64,000 nt of DNA from Deltaproteobacteria bacterium. GTDB lineage: Bacteria > Myxococcota_A > UBA796 > GCA-2862545. Below the pieces are notes generated by a model that saw nothing but the letters and a program-made list of their open reading frames with translations, was not told the origin of the DNA and searched no databases. Positions 34,271-42,636 of this stretch are shown in pieces. The position numbers were made by a program, and so were the translations under genes. The DNA lies in contig REDI01000028.1 in NCBI GenBank assembly GCA_007693595.1, positions 1 through 64,000 of the forward strand. The letters are read 5' to 3'. Each line of letters starts with the position of its first letter. The stretch's first letter is position 1.

Positions 34271-34288
34271 AGGATCAGGCAGGATCAG
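34271..34288 (+). repeat. Direct repeat AGGATCAG x2
   Basis: AGGATCAG occurs at 34271-34278 and 34281-34288, ten bases apart (one helical turn), in the leader of the Sel1-repeat gene. Such spacing is typical for activator sites but also easily arises by chance. Confidence 0.4.
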
Positions 34289-34345
34289 AGTCGTCGGGGT
34301 GGGCTGCTGGGTGGCCGGACCCGTCCTATACCGATGGAAAGCACC

Positions 34346-36142
34346 ATGAAACCTACGAAAACCCTTCTCTGCTCCTTCGCTGGAGCCCTGATGGTCGCAG
34401 GCTTAGCTGCCGCAGCGCCCGCCCATGCTGCCCCAAGCAAGCAGGCGCTGAGTTCCGCCCTCGAGGCCCTACGACTCGACTTTGGCAAGGACGGGATCGT
34501 GGGCTCTCCCGACGAGATCGCCGGTCGGTACCAAGAAGCCTGCGACGCGGGATACGAGCTCGCGTGCCGCTGGTCCTCCTGGAGAAACACCGACGGGCTC
34601 CCCTCGATCGCCGATGCAGGGCAGGCCTTTCAGGGGCGCTGCTCGCGCAACGATCCGGTGGCGTGCATCGTCAAGGGCTGGTCGGTCGAGGCGGAGCCCA
34701 TCCCGGAGAACCTCTCGGGACCCGACCGGGTCAAGGCGACCGACGCGAGGCTGGGGCGCGCCTATCCTCACTACGTCACCGGCTGCGACTCCGGCTTCCC
34801 CGGAGCATGCCACGAGCTCGCTCGCTACAGCATGGAGCGGTTTCAGCTCGGGGTGGGGGATCCCAAGTTGCTCGAGCGGCGGGAGCGGGGGGCCCGAACC
34901 GTCTACGACATCGCCGGCTGCAAGAAGGGCTTTCAGCCCTCCTGCGTCGCGCTGGGTCAGCTTCAACCCCAGAGCCCCGAGCTCATGGACGACAAGGGCT
35001 CTGCCGGGATGCTCTACAGCAACGCCTGCGATGCGGGCTACGTCGATGGTTGCTACAACCTGAGCCTGCTTCTGGCCAACCAGCGTAGCCTCGAAGACAA
35101 CCGCCATCGCTTCGACGATCTCTGCGATCGCGGTCACCGGGAGTCCTGTGTCTGGGTCGCTCGCTCCTACCGCGAAGACGATGCGGGCGACGCCCAGTCG
35201 CTCAACGCTTGGCGGCGCGCCTGCCTGCTCCAAGACGCGCGAGGCTGCCGCATCGCAGGCGAGGCGGTCGAAGATCAGTCGCCGGCGCAGGCGATCGCCG
35301 TTCATCGCATGGGCTGCGCCCTGGGTGACGGAGACTCCTGCGGTCGGCTCGGCTTGCTCCTCGTCGGCAAGGAGCGGGCCACCGACGCGCTGGAGCCCCT
35401 CGATCGAGGCTGCGCTGCCGGCATGTCTGCCGCCTGCGTGAAGGTGGGCCTGATGCGCCTCGAAGGTCAGCTCGTCGAACCGGATCCCGTGCGCGCCCGA
35501 CGCGACCTCCGCGCGGGCTGCCCCGAAGAGGGGGAGCGCAGTCCCGACGCGTGTAGCGCCTTGGGCCGCATCTACGAAGACGGCTTTGGCGTCGATCGAG
35601 ATCGCGCCATCGCAGCCGGCTTCTACCGACACGCCTGCCGCGCCGACCATATGCAGTCCTGCTTCCGCCTCGGCGAGTCCGTCATGGGCCTCCAGCGGGC
35701 CTCTCAGTCTGAGACCCTGCTGGCCTGGGCACTCGATGGCTTTGTCAAGGCCTGCGACTCGGGGATCGAGCAGGCCTGCATGCCTGCAGCCCAGCTCTAC
35801 GCCAGCGGCCCCTCTTCGGTGCGCGACCACGCCGAGGCGCGGCGACGGTACCAGCAACTCTGTACCGAAGCCAACGACGCCCTCGGGTGCCGCCGGTATG
35901 GAACCTTCCTCTTGGATCGACCCACCGAACCCGACGACCCAGCCCGCGCCCGAGAGGCCTTTCAGATGGGGATGGATCTCGGCGACAGCGAGAGCACCCG
36001 CCAACTCGCACGCCTCTACTGGTACGGACGCGGTGGGCCGACGCGGCGCGGCAAGGCTCGTCGGCTCTTCCGCCAAGCATGTCGCGATGGGAACGGCATG
36101 GCCTGTGGTGGCGTGCGACAGCCCGACTTCGTGAGGCCCTGA
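34346..36142 (+). CDS. Exported Sel1-like/TPR repeat protein rich in cysteine
   Basis: The ATG at 34346 gives a signal peptide (MKPTKTLLCSFAGALMVAGLAAAAPAHA); the ATG at 34334 would add four residues. The 598-residue product is built from about a dozen Sel1-like helical repeats of 36-40 residues. Many carry a pair of cysteines in the pattern C..G....C ('CDSGFPGACHELARYSM', 'CDAGYVDGCYNLSLLLA', 'CAAGMSAACVKVGLMRL'), typical of exported Sel1 proteins whose repeats are locked by disulfides. Such proteins act as scaffolds in the periplasm or on the surface. The partner is unknown. It lies upstream of tRNA-Gln on the same strand. Confidence 0.85.
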   Translation: MKPTKTLLCSFAGALMVAGLAAAAPAHAAPSKQALSSALEALRLDFGKDGIVGSPDEIAGRYQEACDAGYELACRWSSWRNTDGLPSIADAGQAFQGRCSRNDPVACIVKGWSVEAEPIPENLSGPDRVKATDARLGRAYPHYVTGCDSGFPGACHELARYSMERFQLGVGDPKLLERRERGARTVYDIAGCKKGFQPSCVALGQLQPQSPELMDDKGSAGMLYSNACDAGYVDGCYNLSLLLANQRSLEDNRHRFDDLCDRGHRESCVWVARSYREDDAGDAQSLNAWRRACLLQDARGCRIAGEAVEDQSPAQAIAVHRMGCALGDGDSCGRLGLLLVGKERATDALEPLDRGCAAGMSAACVKVGLMRLEGQLVEPDPVRARRDLRAGCPEEGERSPDACSALGRIYEDGFGVDRDRAIAAGFYRHACRADHMQSCFRLGESVMGLQRASQSETLLAWALDGFVKACDSGIEQACMPAAQLYASGPSSVRDHAEARRRYQQLCTEANDALGCRRYGTFLLDRPTEPDDPARAREAFQMGMDLGDSESTRQLARLYWYGRGGPTRRGKARRLFRQACRDGNGMACGGVRQPDFVRP

Positions 36143-36224
36143 GCCCGACCATCTGCGCTGCGTTCGATTCCGCTCTGGCCAGCCTCGCTGGGGTCCGTTA
36201 GACCTCCGACGCCGCTGCGCACCT

Positions 36225-36296
36225 TGGGCAGTAGTTCAATGGCAGAACACCGGTTTTTGGTACCGGGGGTTGTAGGTTCGAATCCTACCTGCCCAG
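36225..36296 (+). tRNA. tRNA-Gln (anticodon TTG)
   Basis: A full cloverleaf folds: acceptor TGGGCAG/CTGCCCA, D stem GTTC/GAAC, anticodon stem CCGGT/ACCGG with loop TTTTGGT (anticodon TTG at 36257-36259), and T stem GTAGG/CCTAC with loop TTCGAAT. The variable loop has five bases and the discriminator base is G. The CCA end is not encoded and must be added. Confidence 0.95.
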
Positions 36297-36319
36297 GGTG
36301 CGCTGCCCCGGCGCGGAGG

Positions 36320-36355
36320 GGAGGTGGGGCAGCGAGGTCTCGCTGCCCCACCTCC
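36320..36355. terminator. Strong 17-bp hairpin after tRNA-Gln
   Basis: The arms 36320-36336 and 36339-36355 are perfect inverted repeats of 17 bases separated by two bases (the tip would open to a small loop). It lies between tRNA-Gln (plus strand) and a converging lipoprotein gene, so it can work in both directions. No U-tract follows. The upstream CGCTGCCCC at 36301-36309 can compete for the left arm (36327-36335), offering an alternative fold. Confidence 0.65.
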
Positions 36356-36364
36356 ACCCGCTCC

Positions 36365-37429
36365 TCAGTCTTGAGCGAGCGTGAGCGAGCCGCTGATGTC
36401 GAGCTCGATCATCTCCAAGGTCAGCTCCCTGGACTGGTAGCGCTCGTCGGCGGCGGTGATCGTGAGCCCGGCTGGGCCGACCCCGCCGATCTCGTACTCC
36501 ACCGTGTCGTCCGCGCAGGCGGCGGTGGTCTGCTCGGTGAAGATCATGACGTGAAGCTCGTAGGTGCCCGCGTCGAGCTCGATCGGCCCTACCCCCGCGC
36601 AGAAGGGCTGCTCATCGCCGGTACAGTCGAAGTTGTCGTCGGAGAAGGCCAGGGTGCACTCGTCCCCATCGGGCTGCTTGAGGGCCACCACCGGATCGAA
36701 GGACAGGGCTGCGTTCGGAGCATCGACCGTGAGGGTGACTTCGCCCGACTCGGGGACGTCGATCTCGAAGATCTCGACCGCGTAGAGATCGCAGTCGAAG
36801 GTCCCCCCGAGGGTCACAGCCTCGATGTCGGGCGAGATGGGGTCACCATCAAAGTCGCGGATCGCCGGGTTCTGGCATTCATTGATGAACCGATCGCTGT
36901 TGTCGACCTCGTCCGTGACGTCCTCGAACTCGTCCATGGCGGAGAAGGTAAAGGTGTCCCCATCGACGCTGAGGTTGTGACCGAGCTCGGTCGCGACCCA
37001 TGGGATCTCGATGGAGGTCGAGTAGAGCCACAGCGCGCTCTGCTGGGACCCAGCGTCATCAGAGTAGACCTCGTAGGCCAGCGACAGCGAGGGCACCATG
37101 TCTCCGGTGCGGAGGCCGAAGACTTGGGCATAGACGTCATCGGCGCACTGGGCTCCGCTGCGATCCGTGGTGACGTTGGTGTCGAGCGCGAACTGCCAGA
37201 GATCGTACTCCGGGTAGGACAGGTCTTCAGGGGTGCCCGTAAAGCTGAGATCGTAGTCGCAGGAATCTATGCCCCCGATGACCGATTCAAAGCTGATGGA
37301 GCCGCTCAGGGAGCTGTAGCCCTCGTGGGACGCCGAGCTCGAGGAGTCCGTTCCAGAGGGCAGCGTGGTGTCGTCGCCGTTGCAGCCCACCAGGGCCAGA
37401 CCAAGAAATATCGCAGGAAGGTGCTTCAT
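36365..37429 (-). CDS. Lipoprotein with PPC-like beta domain
   Basis: A 354-residue acidic protein with a lipoprotein signal (MKHLPAIFLGLALVGC) and a Ser/Thr-rich tether. The central region contains several cysteines and aromatic beta strands ('YPEYDLWQFALDTNVTTD', 'GLRTGDMVPSLSLAYEVYSD'). The C-terminal third ('DLYAVEIFEIDVPESGEVTL', 'LDAGTYELHVMIFTEQT') resembles bacterial pre-peptidase C-terminal (PPC) beta-sandwich domains. No catalytic motif is present, so a binding or structural role at the outer membrane is likely. It is the last gene of the minus-strand block and ends at the hairpin that follows tRNA-Gln. Confidence 0.78.
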   Translation of the reverse strand: MKHLPAIFLGLALVGCNGDDTTLPSGTDSSSSASHEGYSSLSGSISFESVIGGIDSCDYDLSFTGTPEDLSYPEYDLWQFALDTNVTTDRSGAQCADDVYAQVFGLRTGDMVPSLSLAYEVYSDDAGSQQSALWLYSTSIEIPWVATELGHNLSVDGDTFTFSAMDEFEDVTDEVDNSDRFINECQNPAIRDFDGDPISPDIEAVTLGGTFDCDLYAVEIFEIDVPESGEVTLTVDAPNAALSFDPVVALKQPDGDECTLAFSDDNFDCTGDEQPFCAGVGPIELDAGTYELHVMIFTEQTTAACADDTVEYEIGGVGPAGLTITAADERYQSRELTLEMIELDISGSLTLAQD

Positions 37430-37515
37430 TATGAGTCTCCAGCTCTCAGTGTGCGCTCAGGGAGTATCTCAGAAGCCCGCCTAGGGCAACCGGAAGTTTC
37501 GGTCGAGAGCGCGGC

Positions 37516-38268
37516 TCAGTCCTGCAAACTCGCCAGACGCCTACCCTTTCTGGCGGACTTGACCACCGCCTCGCGGAGCATCTTGGGGGCCCCACCGCGG
37601 ACCTGGTGGATCCAGGGCTCGGCGGCGTCGGGGTCGCACAGCGCCCAGGCGACCAGGATCCGTCGGAGCCCCTTGCGCACCGAGGGGTCTGGATCGTGGA
37701 TCGCCACCTCAAGAAAGCCGCGGAGGGCCTCGCGCTGAGGCTCATCGACGAATCGGACCGCCGTCGAGCGGAGTCGAGCGCGGAGGGGGGCTGCGGCGGG
37801 TCCCTCGATCTCGTGCGGGAGAAAGGCCATCGCCGCCATGACGGTGGCTCGCCGAACCGCGACGTGCGCGTCGTGCGGGGCAGGCACCAAGGGCGTTCCG
37901 GTGGCGAGGTGCGAGGGACCGAGCACGAGCCACCCGAAGGCGTCGGCGGTGAGGACATCGTCGAGACGGTGGAGCCAGTCCTGGGCGATGTCGAAGACCT
38001 CGTGCGGGGCGTCGGGTAGCAGTGCGGCGAGCAGCCCGACGGCGATGAGGCCGTCTTCGAAGGCGGTGCCGAAGAGCGTCGAGAGCTCGGCCTCATCTGC
38101 CAGGCTCGGGGGGGTCTCGCTCCACGCCGCCGCGGCGACTCGGGCGATCTCGCCATCGGGCACGCCGCGAAGCCCGCGGAGGGTGCGGACCTCGCGGGCG
38201 CGCTTCCTGGCGAGGTCCGCGTCAGCAACCGCGTCGAGGAGCTCAGAGAGGATCTCGGCGTCAAGCAT
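37516..38268 (-). CDS. HEAT-like helical repeat protein
   Basis: A 250-residue, mostly helical, acidic protein without a signal peptide. The second half has HEAT-like paired helices ('VAVRRATVMAAMAFLPHEIE', 'LRGFLEVAIHDPDPSVRKGL', 'ILVAWALCDPDAAEPWIHQV', 'MLREAVVKSARKGRRLASLQ'). The last segments faintly resemble AlkD-type DNA-alkylation-repair HEAT proteins, but this is not enough to claim glycosylase activity. The start ATG overlaps the stop of the hydrolase gene by eight bases (ATGCTTGA), making it the third gene of a coupled trio behind the NACHT-SUMF1 gene. Confidence 0.7.
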   Translation of the reverse strand: MLDAEILSELLDAVADADLARKRAREVRTLRGLRGVPDGEIARVAAAAWSETPPSLADEAELSTLFGTAFEDGLIAVGLLAALLPDAPHEVFDIAQDWLHRLDDVLTADAFGWLVLGPSHLATGTPLVPAPHDAHVAVRRATVMAAMAFLPHEIEGPAAAPLRARLRSTAVRFVDEPQREALRGFLEVAIHDPDPSVRKGLRRILVAWALCDPDAAEPWIHQVRGGAPKMLREAVVKSARKGRRLASLQD

Positions 38269-39118
38269 TCAGGTGTTCCTTGAGCAAGGCGATGAGCGCC
38301 TGCGGGCATTCGTGGTGAGGGTGGTGGCCGACGCCCTCGAGCACGATCCGATCGGCGTGCAAGAGGTTGGCGCGGCGCTCCGCGAGATCGGGGACGCCCT
38401 GCATCGGCGAGGCCCCACCCTCGACGAGGAGGGTCGGCGCCTCGATCGCGCGCAGGAAGGCCATGAAGCGGTGTGCCGAGAAGGCTTGGTGGGAACGGGC
38501 CCTGTGGAGGGGATCGAAGGTCCAGATCAGCCCACCCCCAGGGACCGGCGCTGTGGTGCGGGCGGCCAGGGCACGGGCGGTGGGCTCCGAGAGGGTCGGA
38601 TTGGCGCGGCGCATGCGCACCACGGCCTCTTCGAGATCCGCCAGGGGCCGGTGAGCGGGGGGATCGAGGCGCTGGCGGAGGGCCTGGCGCGCCTGTTGCA
38701 CCGCCCTAGGCTCCCCGTCGGGTGGACCCAGACCTTCGATGAGGACCAGCTTGCGGACCTGAGCGGGACGACACGCCGCGTAGAGCGCGGCGATGGTGCC
38801 ACCCATAGAGTGCCCGACCAGATCCACCTGCCCCCCGAGGTCCTCGACCAAGGCCGCGACGTCGGCCACATAGTCCCAAAAGGGGTAGCTGCCCCCAACG
38901 CCCGCGTGGTCCGAGAGCCCATGACCGCGATGATCCGGGGCGACGACCCATCGGGGAGCGAGGCCGATCGCGATGGGGTCCCAGGCCGCGCTCTGCTCCA
39001 GATAGCCGTGGAGGATCAGGAGAGGCACGCCCGAAGCGATGCCGTGCTCCCGTACGCAGAGCCGCAGTCCTCGGGGGTCGGTCTGAACCCTTCGCTCACG
39101 AGGTGGTGCCCGAGTCAT
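38261..39118 (-). CDS. Alpha/beta hydrolase
   Basis: The ATG at 39118 overlaps the NACHT-SUMF1 stop as ATGA. The 285-residue product has the oxyanion stretch 'PLLILHGYLEQSAAWDP', 'VAPDHRGHGLSDHAG', the nucleophile elbow GHSMGG, and a C-terminal histidine region 'IVLEGVGHHPHHECPQAL'. It belongs to the large epoxide-hydrolase/proline-iminopeptidase-like group; the substrate is unknown. The cap region ('MRRANPTLSEPTARALAART') is helical. There is no signal peptide. Its translation is tied to both neighbours, so the three proteins are probably made in fixed ratio. Confidence 0.88.
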   Translation of the reverse strand: MTRAPPRERRVQTDPRGLRLCVREHGIASGVPLLILHGYLEQSAAWDPIAIGLAPRWVVAPDHRGHGLSDHAGVGGSYPFWDYVADVAALVEDLGGQVDLVGHSMGGTIAALYAACRPAQVRKLVLIEGLGPPDGEPRAVQQARQALRQRLDPPAHRPLADLEEAVVRMRRANPTLSEPTARALAARTTAPVPGGGLIWTFDPLHRARSHQAFSAHRFMAFLRAIEAPTLLVEGGASPMQGVPDLAERRANLLHADRIVLEGVGHHPHHECPQALIALLKEHLNA

Positions 39119-40824
39119 TCGGCGTCGTCCCAAGCCAAGCGAAGACCCGCCTTGAGGTTGCCCGAGAGCCGATGGGACAACCTGAGGCTCGCTCGGCTCA
39201 CGGCGGCAGGATGCGTAAAGCAGCCGCCCATCACGACGCGCCCTCGATCCTCTCGCCCACGATAGGCGCTGGAGGTGTATTCGAACACACCGCCCGCGGC
39301 ACCATAGAGCGAGCTCTCGCCGCTGGCTCCCAGGGCGCGGGTAGGCAGGGGCTTTCGGACGCCGAGCTCCGCCACCACCGCGGCAGGTCGAAAGTGATCG
39401 CCCCAGGGCCACCGTCGACCGTCGATACAGCGCACGGCCTTCTCCCACTCGTCGGCCGTCGGCAACCTCGCGCCGCACCACCGGGCGTACCGATCGGCGT
39501 CCTCGGGCCAGATCCCGTAGACCGGGACGTGGAGATCGGCGCGGGGCATCCGGCGCGCGGGTCCCCAGTGGGGGAGGTAGTTCGCGTCGATCCGATCGTC
39601 GGGATGCTCCTTGAGAAAGGCAGCCCAACCCTGATTTGTGACGGGATGTCGGTCGATCCAGAAGGGTTCGGGGAGGTGAGCGATGCGGAGCGGCCGCTCG
39701 TCCGCCGAGAGGTCTCCCCCTGCCACGAAGTTCCCCCGTGGGATCCAGACGCGGCGCGCCCCCTCAGAGAAGCGCACCCCCATCGGGCCGGTTCGGCCAA
39801 CCAAGAACACCCGCATCGCCTCCGTGATGCGGCGCCCTGACAGCGAGTCCGGTCCGCGGCCTTGGTTCTGGCGAAGCGCCGGCGCGATCCGACTGCTGAG
39901 CAGAAACTCGAAGACGCTCCGGTGCCCGAAGCGGAGCCCGCCTGAGAGCTCGTTGACAAAGAGCGCGCGTCGCAGTCCCTCGGGTAGGCCTGCGCGACCC
40001 AGGCGCTCCGGCGAGATGAGCGGAGGCTCGAGGCCATAGTGATTCTGGACGAAGGCCTCCCAGGCGAGCTCTTCGAGGGCTGCGACCGCAGCCGAGTGAC
40101 CCGGCCCAGTCGACAGAGCATGCCGGATCCAGGCGTCGAAGACTCCCCATGGCTGGATGGGGCGCCCCGGCTCGATGTAGGGCAGCGCGGCGTGGAGCGC
40201 CCGAAACAAGACGGGCGAGGTCGCAAGCTCGAGCATGCCCTCAACGCTCTGGAGCAGGGCCGCCGCACCGGGAAGACCCGCCAAGCTCTCGCGAACGACG
40301 GTGGGGTCCAGCGGATCGAGCAGCCAGGTCTGCACCCCGGGCCGCCCCAGGGAGTCGACCTGCTCTGGATCGTGCTCGAACTCTGTTCGGAACCAGCCAG
40401 GCCGACAGGTGAGCACCCAGCGGGGGCCCACGAGTGAGGTCAGGGCCTCGAAGAGATCCTGAGAGCTGGATTGGCCACAGGCGGCGGGCTGGACCTCGTC
40501 GAGCCCGTCGAGAAGCAGGATGCGCTCCCCCGCACGGACCTCAGCCAAGCGCGCTCGTCCGATGGCGCGCACCAGACCCTCCTCGACCGTCGTCGCGCGA
40601 CAGGCCACCCGAAGCGGCACCACCGTACAAGGTGGAACGCTGGGGTCCGCGGCGAGCCGCTCACACAGGGTGCTCTTGCCCGAGCCGAAGGCGCCGAGCA
40701 GGACGAGCCCTGATGCCCCGTCCTGCAGTTGGCTCCGAAGCGCAGGGAAGGTGCGGCCGACGGGCGTGCGCACGATCACCTGTCCATCGAGATCCAGTGC
40801 GGTCGCGGTCATCGGGACGAACAT
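39115..40824 (-). CDS. NACHT-type NTPase fused to SUMF1-like domain
   Basis: The product (569 residues from ATG 40824) joins two modules. The N-terminal STAND/NACHT NTPase has Walker A GAFGSGKST (44-52), Walker B RILLLDGLDE (101-110) and a sensor 'WVLTCRPGWF' (136-145), followed by helical arms. The C-terminal 215 residues match the FGE/SUMF1 fold: 'VWIPRGNFVAGG', 'PFWIDRHPVTNQGWAAFL', 'YARWCGARLPTADEWEKAVR', 'SLYGAAGGVFEYTSSAY' and 'MGGCFTHPAAVSRASLR'. Only one cysteine remains where formylglycine-generating enzymes need a pair, so that activity is doubtful. NACHT proteins are switches that assemble on sensing a trigger, often in immunity; the SUMF1 part may be sensor or effector. The start is uncertain; a second ATG is at 40812. 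Confidence 0.85.
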   Translation of the reverse strand: MFVPMTATALDLDGQVIVRTPVGRTFPALRSQLQDGASGLVLLGAFGSGKSTLCERLAADPSVPPCTVVPLRVACRATTVEEGLVRAIGRARLAEVRAGERILLLDGLDEVQPAACGQSSSQDLFEALTSLVGPRWVLTCRPGWFRTEFEHDPEQVDSLGRPGVQTWLLDPLDPTVVRESLAGLPGAAALLQSVEGMLELATSPVLFRALHAALPYIEPGRPIQPWGVFDAWIRHALSTGPGHSAAVAALEELAWEAFVQNHYGLEPPLISPERLGRAGLPEGLRRALFVNELSGGLRFGHRSVFEFLLSSRIAPALRQNQGRGPDSLSGRRITEAMRVFLVGRTGPMGVRFSEGARRVWIPRGNFVAGGDLSADERPLRIAHLPEPFWIDRHPVTNQGWAAFLKEHPDDRIDANYLPHWGPARRMPRADLHVPVYGIWPEDADRYARWCGARLPTADEWEKAVRCIDGRRWPWGDHFRPAAVVAELGVRKPLPTRALGASGESSLYGAAGGVFEYTSSAYRGREDRGRVVMGGCFTHPAAVSRASLRLSHRLSGNLKAGLRLAWDDAE

Positions 40825-40886
40825 GGGGGGTGCGTAACCGCTGCCCGTGAGCCGAGCCTGTCGCGAAGCCGCGAGGGTCGGCGGGC

Positions 40887-41420
40887 TTACTCCTGGCCGA
40901 TGGACTCGTAGAGACCCACCAGGCGCCCCTCGCGGGCGTAGAAACAACGATAGCTGAGCGCGTCGACGCCAGCGGCGGCGGTGTATTGCTTGCGAGTCCA
41001 GAGATCGAAGGCGTGGGTGAGCTTGGCGCTCACGTTGGGGGAGCCGTCGGTGACGTAGATCTGCCGTAGCGAGGGCACCGAGGTCAGCACGACGGGCACG
41101 TCCAGCAGGGCGGCGGCAGCGCGTAGGAAGTCGGGATCGAGCAGGCGACTGGCCGTGTATATCCCTCCGGCCTGAAAGCTGAGCAAGAGCGGGCGCTCGG
41201 TGTGCTCATGCCGATGGACGACCTCCCAGCTCGCGGGCACGCCGGCGAGCTCATGAACCGCGAAGGTTAGGACCTCGGACCAGTCCATGCCGAGCTCGTC
41301 GAGCGCATCCCAGCGTAGAAAGTCAAGGCCTTTCGGTGAGCCTCGGGCGACGGCGGCGAGCGGGACCTGGGCGCTCACTCTGGGCCACAGGACGCTCCTG
41401 TGCGCGCACCGCTGAGCCAT
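40887..41420 (-). CDS. Hypothetical protein downstream of the two-component system
   Basis: GAGGAG eight bases upstream supports the ATG at 41420, giving 177 residues. There is no signal peptide or membrane segment. Mixed alpha/beta segments are seen ('WSEVLTFAVHELAGVPASWE', 'PLLLSFQAGGIYTASRLLDP', 'VPVVLTSVPSLRQIYVTDGS', 'LSYRCFYAREGRLVGLYESI'). No family was recognised. It lies 90 bases after the response regulator and 62 bases before the NACHT-SUMF1 gene on the same strand, so it may belong to either unit. Confidence 0.65.
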   Translation of the reverse strand: MAQRCAHRSVLWPRVSAQVPLAAVARGSPKGLDFLRWDALDELGMDWSEVLTFAVHELAGVPASWEVVHRHEHTERPLLLSFQAGGIYTASRLLDPDFLRAAAALLDVPVVLTSVPSLRQIYVTDGSPNVSAKLTHAFDLWTRKQYTAAAGVDALSYRCFYAREGRLVGLYESIGQE

Positions 41421-41510
41421 AGCCCAGTCTCCTCGCCGGAGGACAGGCAGAAGGGGGGTCGGGCTCGTGGAGGTCCGATCGGGTCTTCCGCGGCGCAGGG
41501 CGCGCACGCC

Positions 41511-42200
41511 TCAGACCTCGAAGCGATAGCCGGTGCCGTGCACCGTGAGGATGTGCCTGGGCTCGGAGGGGACCGGCTCGATCTTTTTGCGGAGCTTGAG
41601 GATCTGGTTGTCGACCGTGCGGGTGGTGATCGCAGACTTGTAACCCCAGACGTTCTCGAGCAGCTCATCGCGACTCACGTCGCGTCCCCGGTGGGCGATG
41701 AGGTAGCCCAGGGTGCCGGCCTCGTGGGTGGTCAAGCTGAGCTCCTCGCCGTCTTTGTAGAGGCGACGACGTCGAAGGTCGACCTGAACATTGCCGAACT
41801 TAAAGGAGTCGGGCGTGCGGGTGTCTTCGGGGCGATCGCGAAGCCGGGCCTTGATGCGCGCGATGAGCTCTCGGCTCGAGAAGGGCTTGGTGACGTAGTC
41901 ATCTGCACCCATCTCAAGACCCATCACGCGGTCTATCTCTTCGGTCTTGGCCGTGAGCATGATGATCGGTAGGCCGCTGAACTCCTGTTTGACCTGGCGC
42001 AAGAAGGCGAGACCATCCATGCCGGGCAGCATGATGTCGCTCACGATGAGATCCGCAGGAGACTCCCGCAGCGCAAGGAGCCCGGCTTCGGCGGTGTCGA
42101 AGTGCCTTACCTCGAAGCGCTCGTGCTTTAGGGCGGCCACGAGGCCCTCGGCGATGGTGGGGTCATCTTCGATGATCAGGATCGAGGCTTGAGGATCCAC
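41511..42200 (-). CDS. OmpR-family response regulator
   Basis: The GTG at 42200, a few bases after GGAGG, gives 229 residues. The receiver domain has 'ILIIEDDPTIAEGLVAAL', the phospho-acceptor Asp in 'DLIVSDIMLPGMDG', the Thr in 'IIMLTAKTEE' and the Lys in 'GADDYVTKPFSSRELIARIK'. The C-terminal winged helix has 'LSLTTHEAGTLGYLIAHRGR', 'DELLENVWGYKSAITTRTVD' and 'ILTVHGTGYRFEV', typical of the OmpR/PhoB DNA-binding domain. It is encoded just after the histidine kinase and a small lipoprotein and is almost certainly the kinase's partner. Confidence 0.95.
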   Translation of the reverse strand: MDPQASILIIEDDPTIAEGLVAALKHERFEVRHFDTAEAGLLALRESPADLIVSDIMLPGMDGLAFLRQVKQEFSGLPIIMLTAKTEEIDRVMGLEMGADDYVTKPFSSRELIARIKARLRDRPEDTRTPDSFKFGNVQVDLRRRRLYKDGEELSLTTHEAGTLGYLIAHRGRDVSRDELLENVWGYKSAITTRTVDNQILKLRKKIEPVPSEPRHILTVHGTGYRFEV

Positions 42201-42281
42201 GCAGACCTCCGCAGGGTGAGAACAGGTCGGTGACTTAGGTACGAGAGCCACCACCGGCAAGGGCGATCGACTCGGGAGATA

Positions 42282-42569
42282 CTACTCGGGGCAGCTCACC
42301 CGTTTGAGCTCCACCTGACCCACCACCGTTCCCATGAAGTTGACCTTGAGCATTCGACACTTATCCCCGTCGGGCGCGTACCAGGTCATGTGGTCGTCAT
42401 CGGAGGAGGCTGGCTCGCCCAGGGCTTTGGTGAGGTTCTCTTGAGCCCTCTCCTTGGGTTGCATCGCGGGCGTGCTCTCTTTGGCGCTCTCAAGCTTCTC
42501 GACGGTGAGCGTGGAGCCTCCGAAGTTACAAGCCACGAGCAGAGCGGTGAGCGCAAGGAACCTCGACAT
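42282..42569 (-). CDS. Small BamE/SmpA-like lipoprotein between kinase and regulator
   Basis: GGAGGAAGG just upstream supports the ATG at 42569, giving 95 residues with a lipoprotein signal (MSRFLALTALLVAC). The mature part resembles the SmpA/OmlA (BamE-like) fold: an N-terminal helix ('TVEKLESAKESTPA'), 'AQENLTKALGEPASS' (the LGxP turn), 'MTWYAPDGDKCRMLKV' and 'FMGTVVGQVELKRV'. It sits between the histidine kinase (67-base gap) and the response regulator, on the same strand, so it may sense or tune the kinase from the periplasmic side. This role is inference; the fold assignment is tentative. Confidence 0.7.
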   Translation of the reverse strand: MSRFLALTALLVACNFGGSTLTVEKLESAKESTPAMQPKERAQENLTKALGEPASSDDDHMTWYAPDGDKCRMLKVNFMGTVVGQVELKRVSCPE

Positions 42570-42636
42570 CCTTCCTCCAATGTTCAGATGGTGCATGCTC
42601 GCAGAGCCGAAGGGCCAGCGCAAGCCCATGCGGGCA

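Noticed and set aside
39115-40824. Diversity-generating retroelement target in the SUMF1-like domain
   Set aside because: No reverse transcriptase, template repeat or Avd-like gene was seen anywhere in the window.
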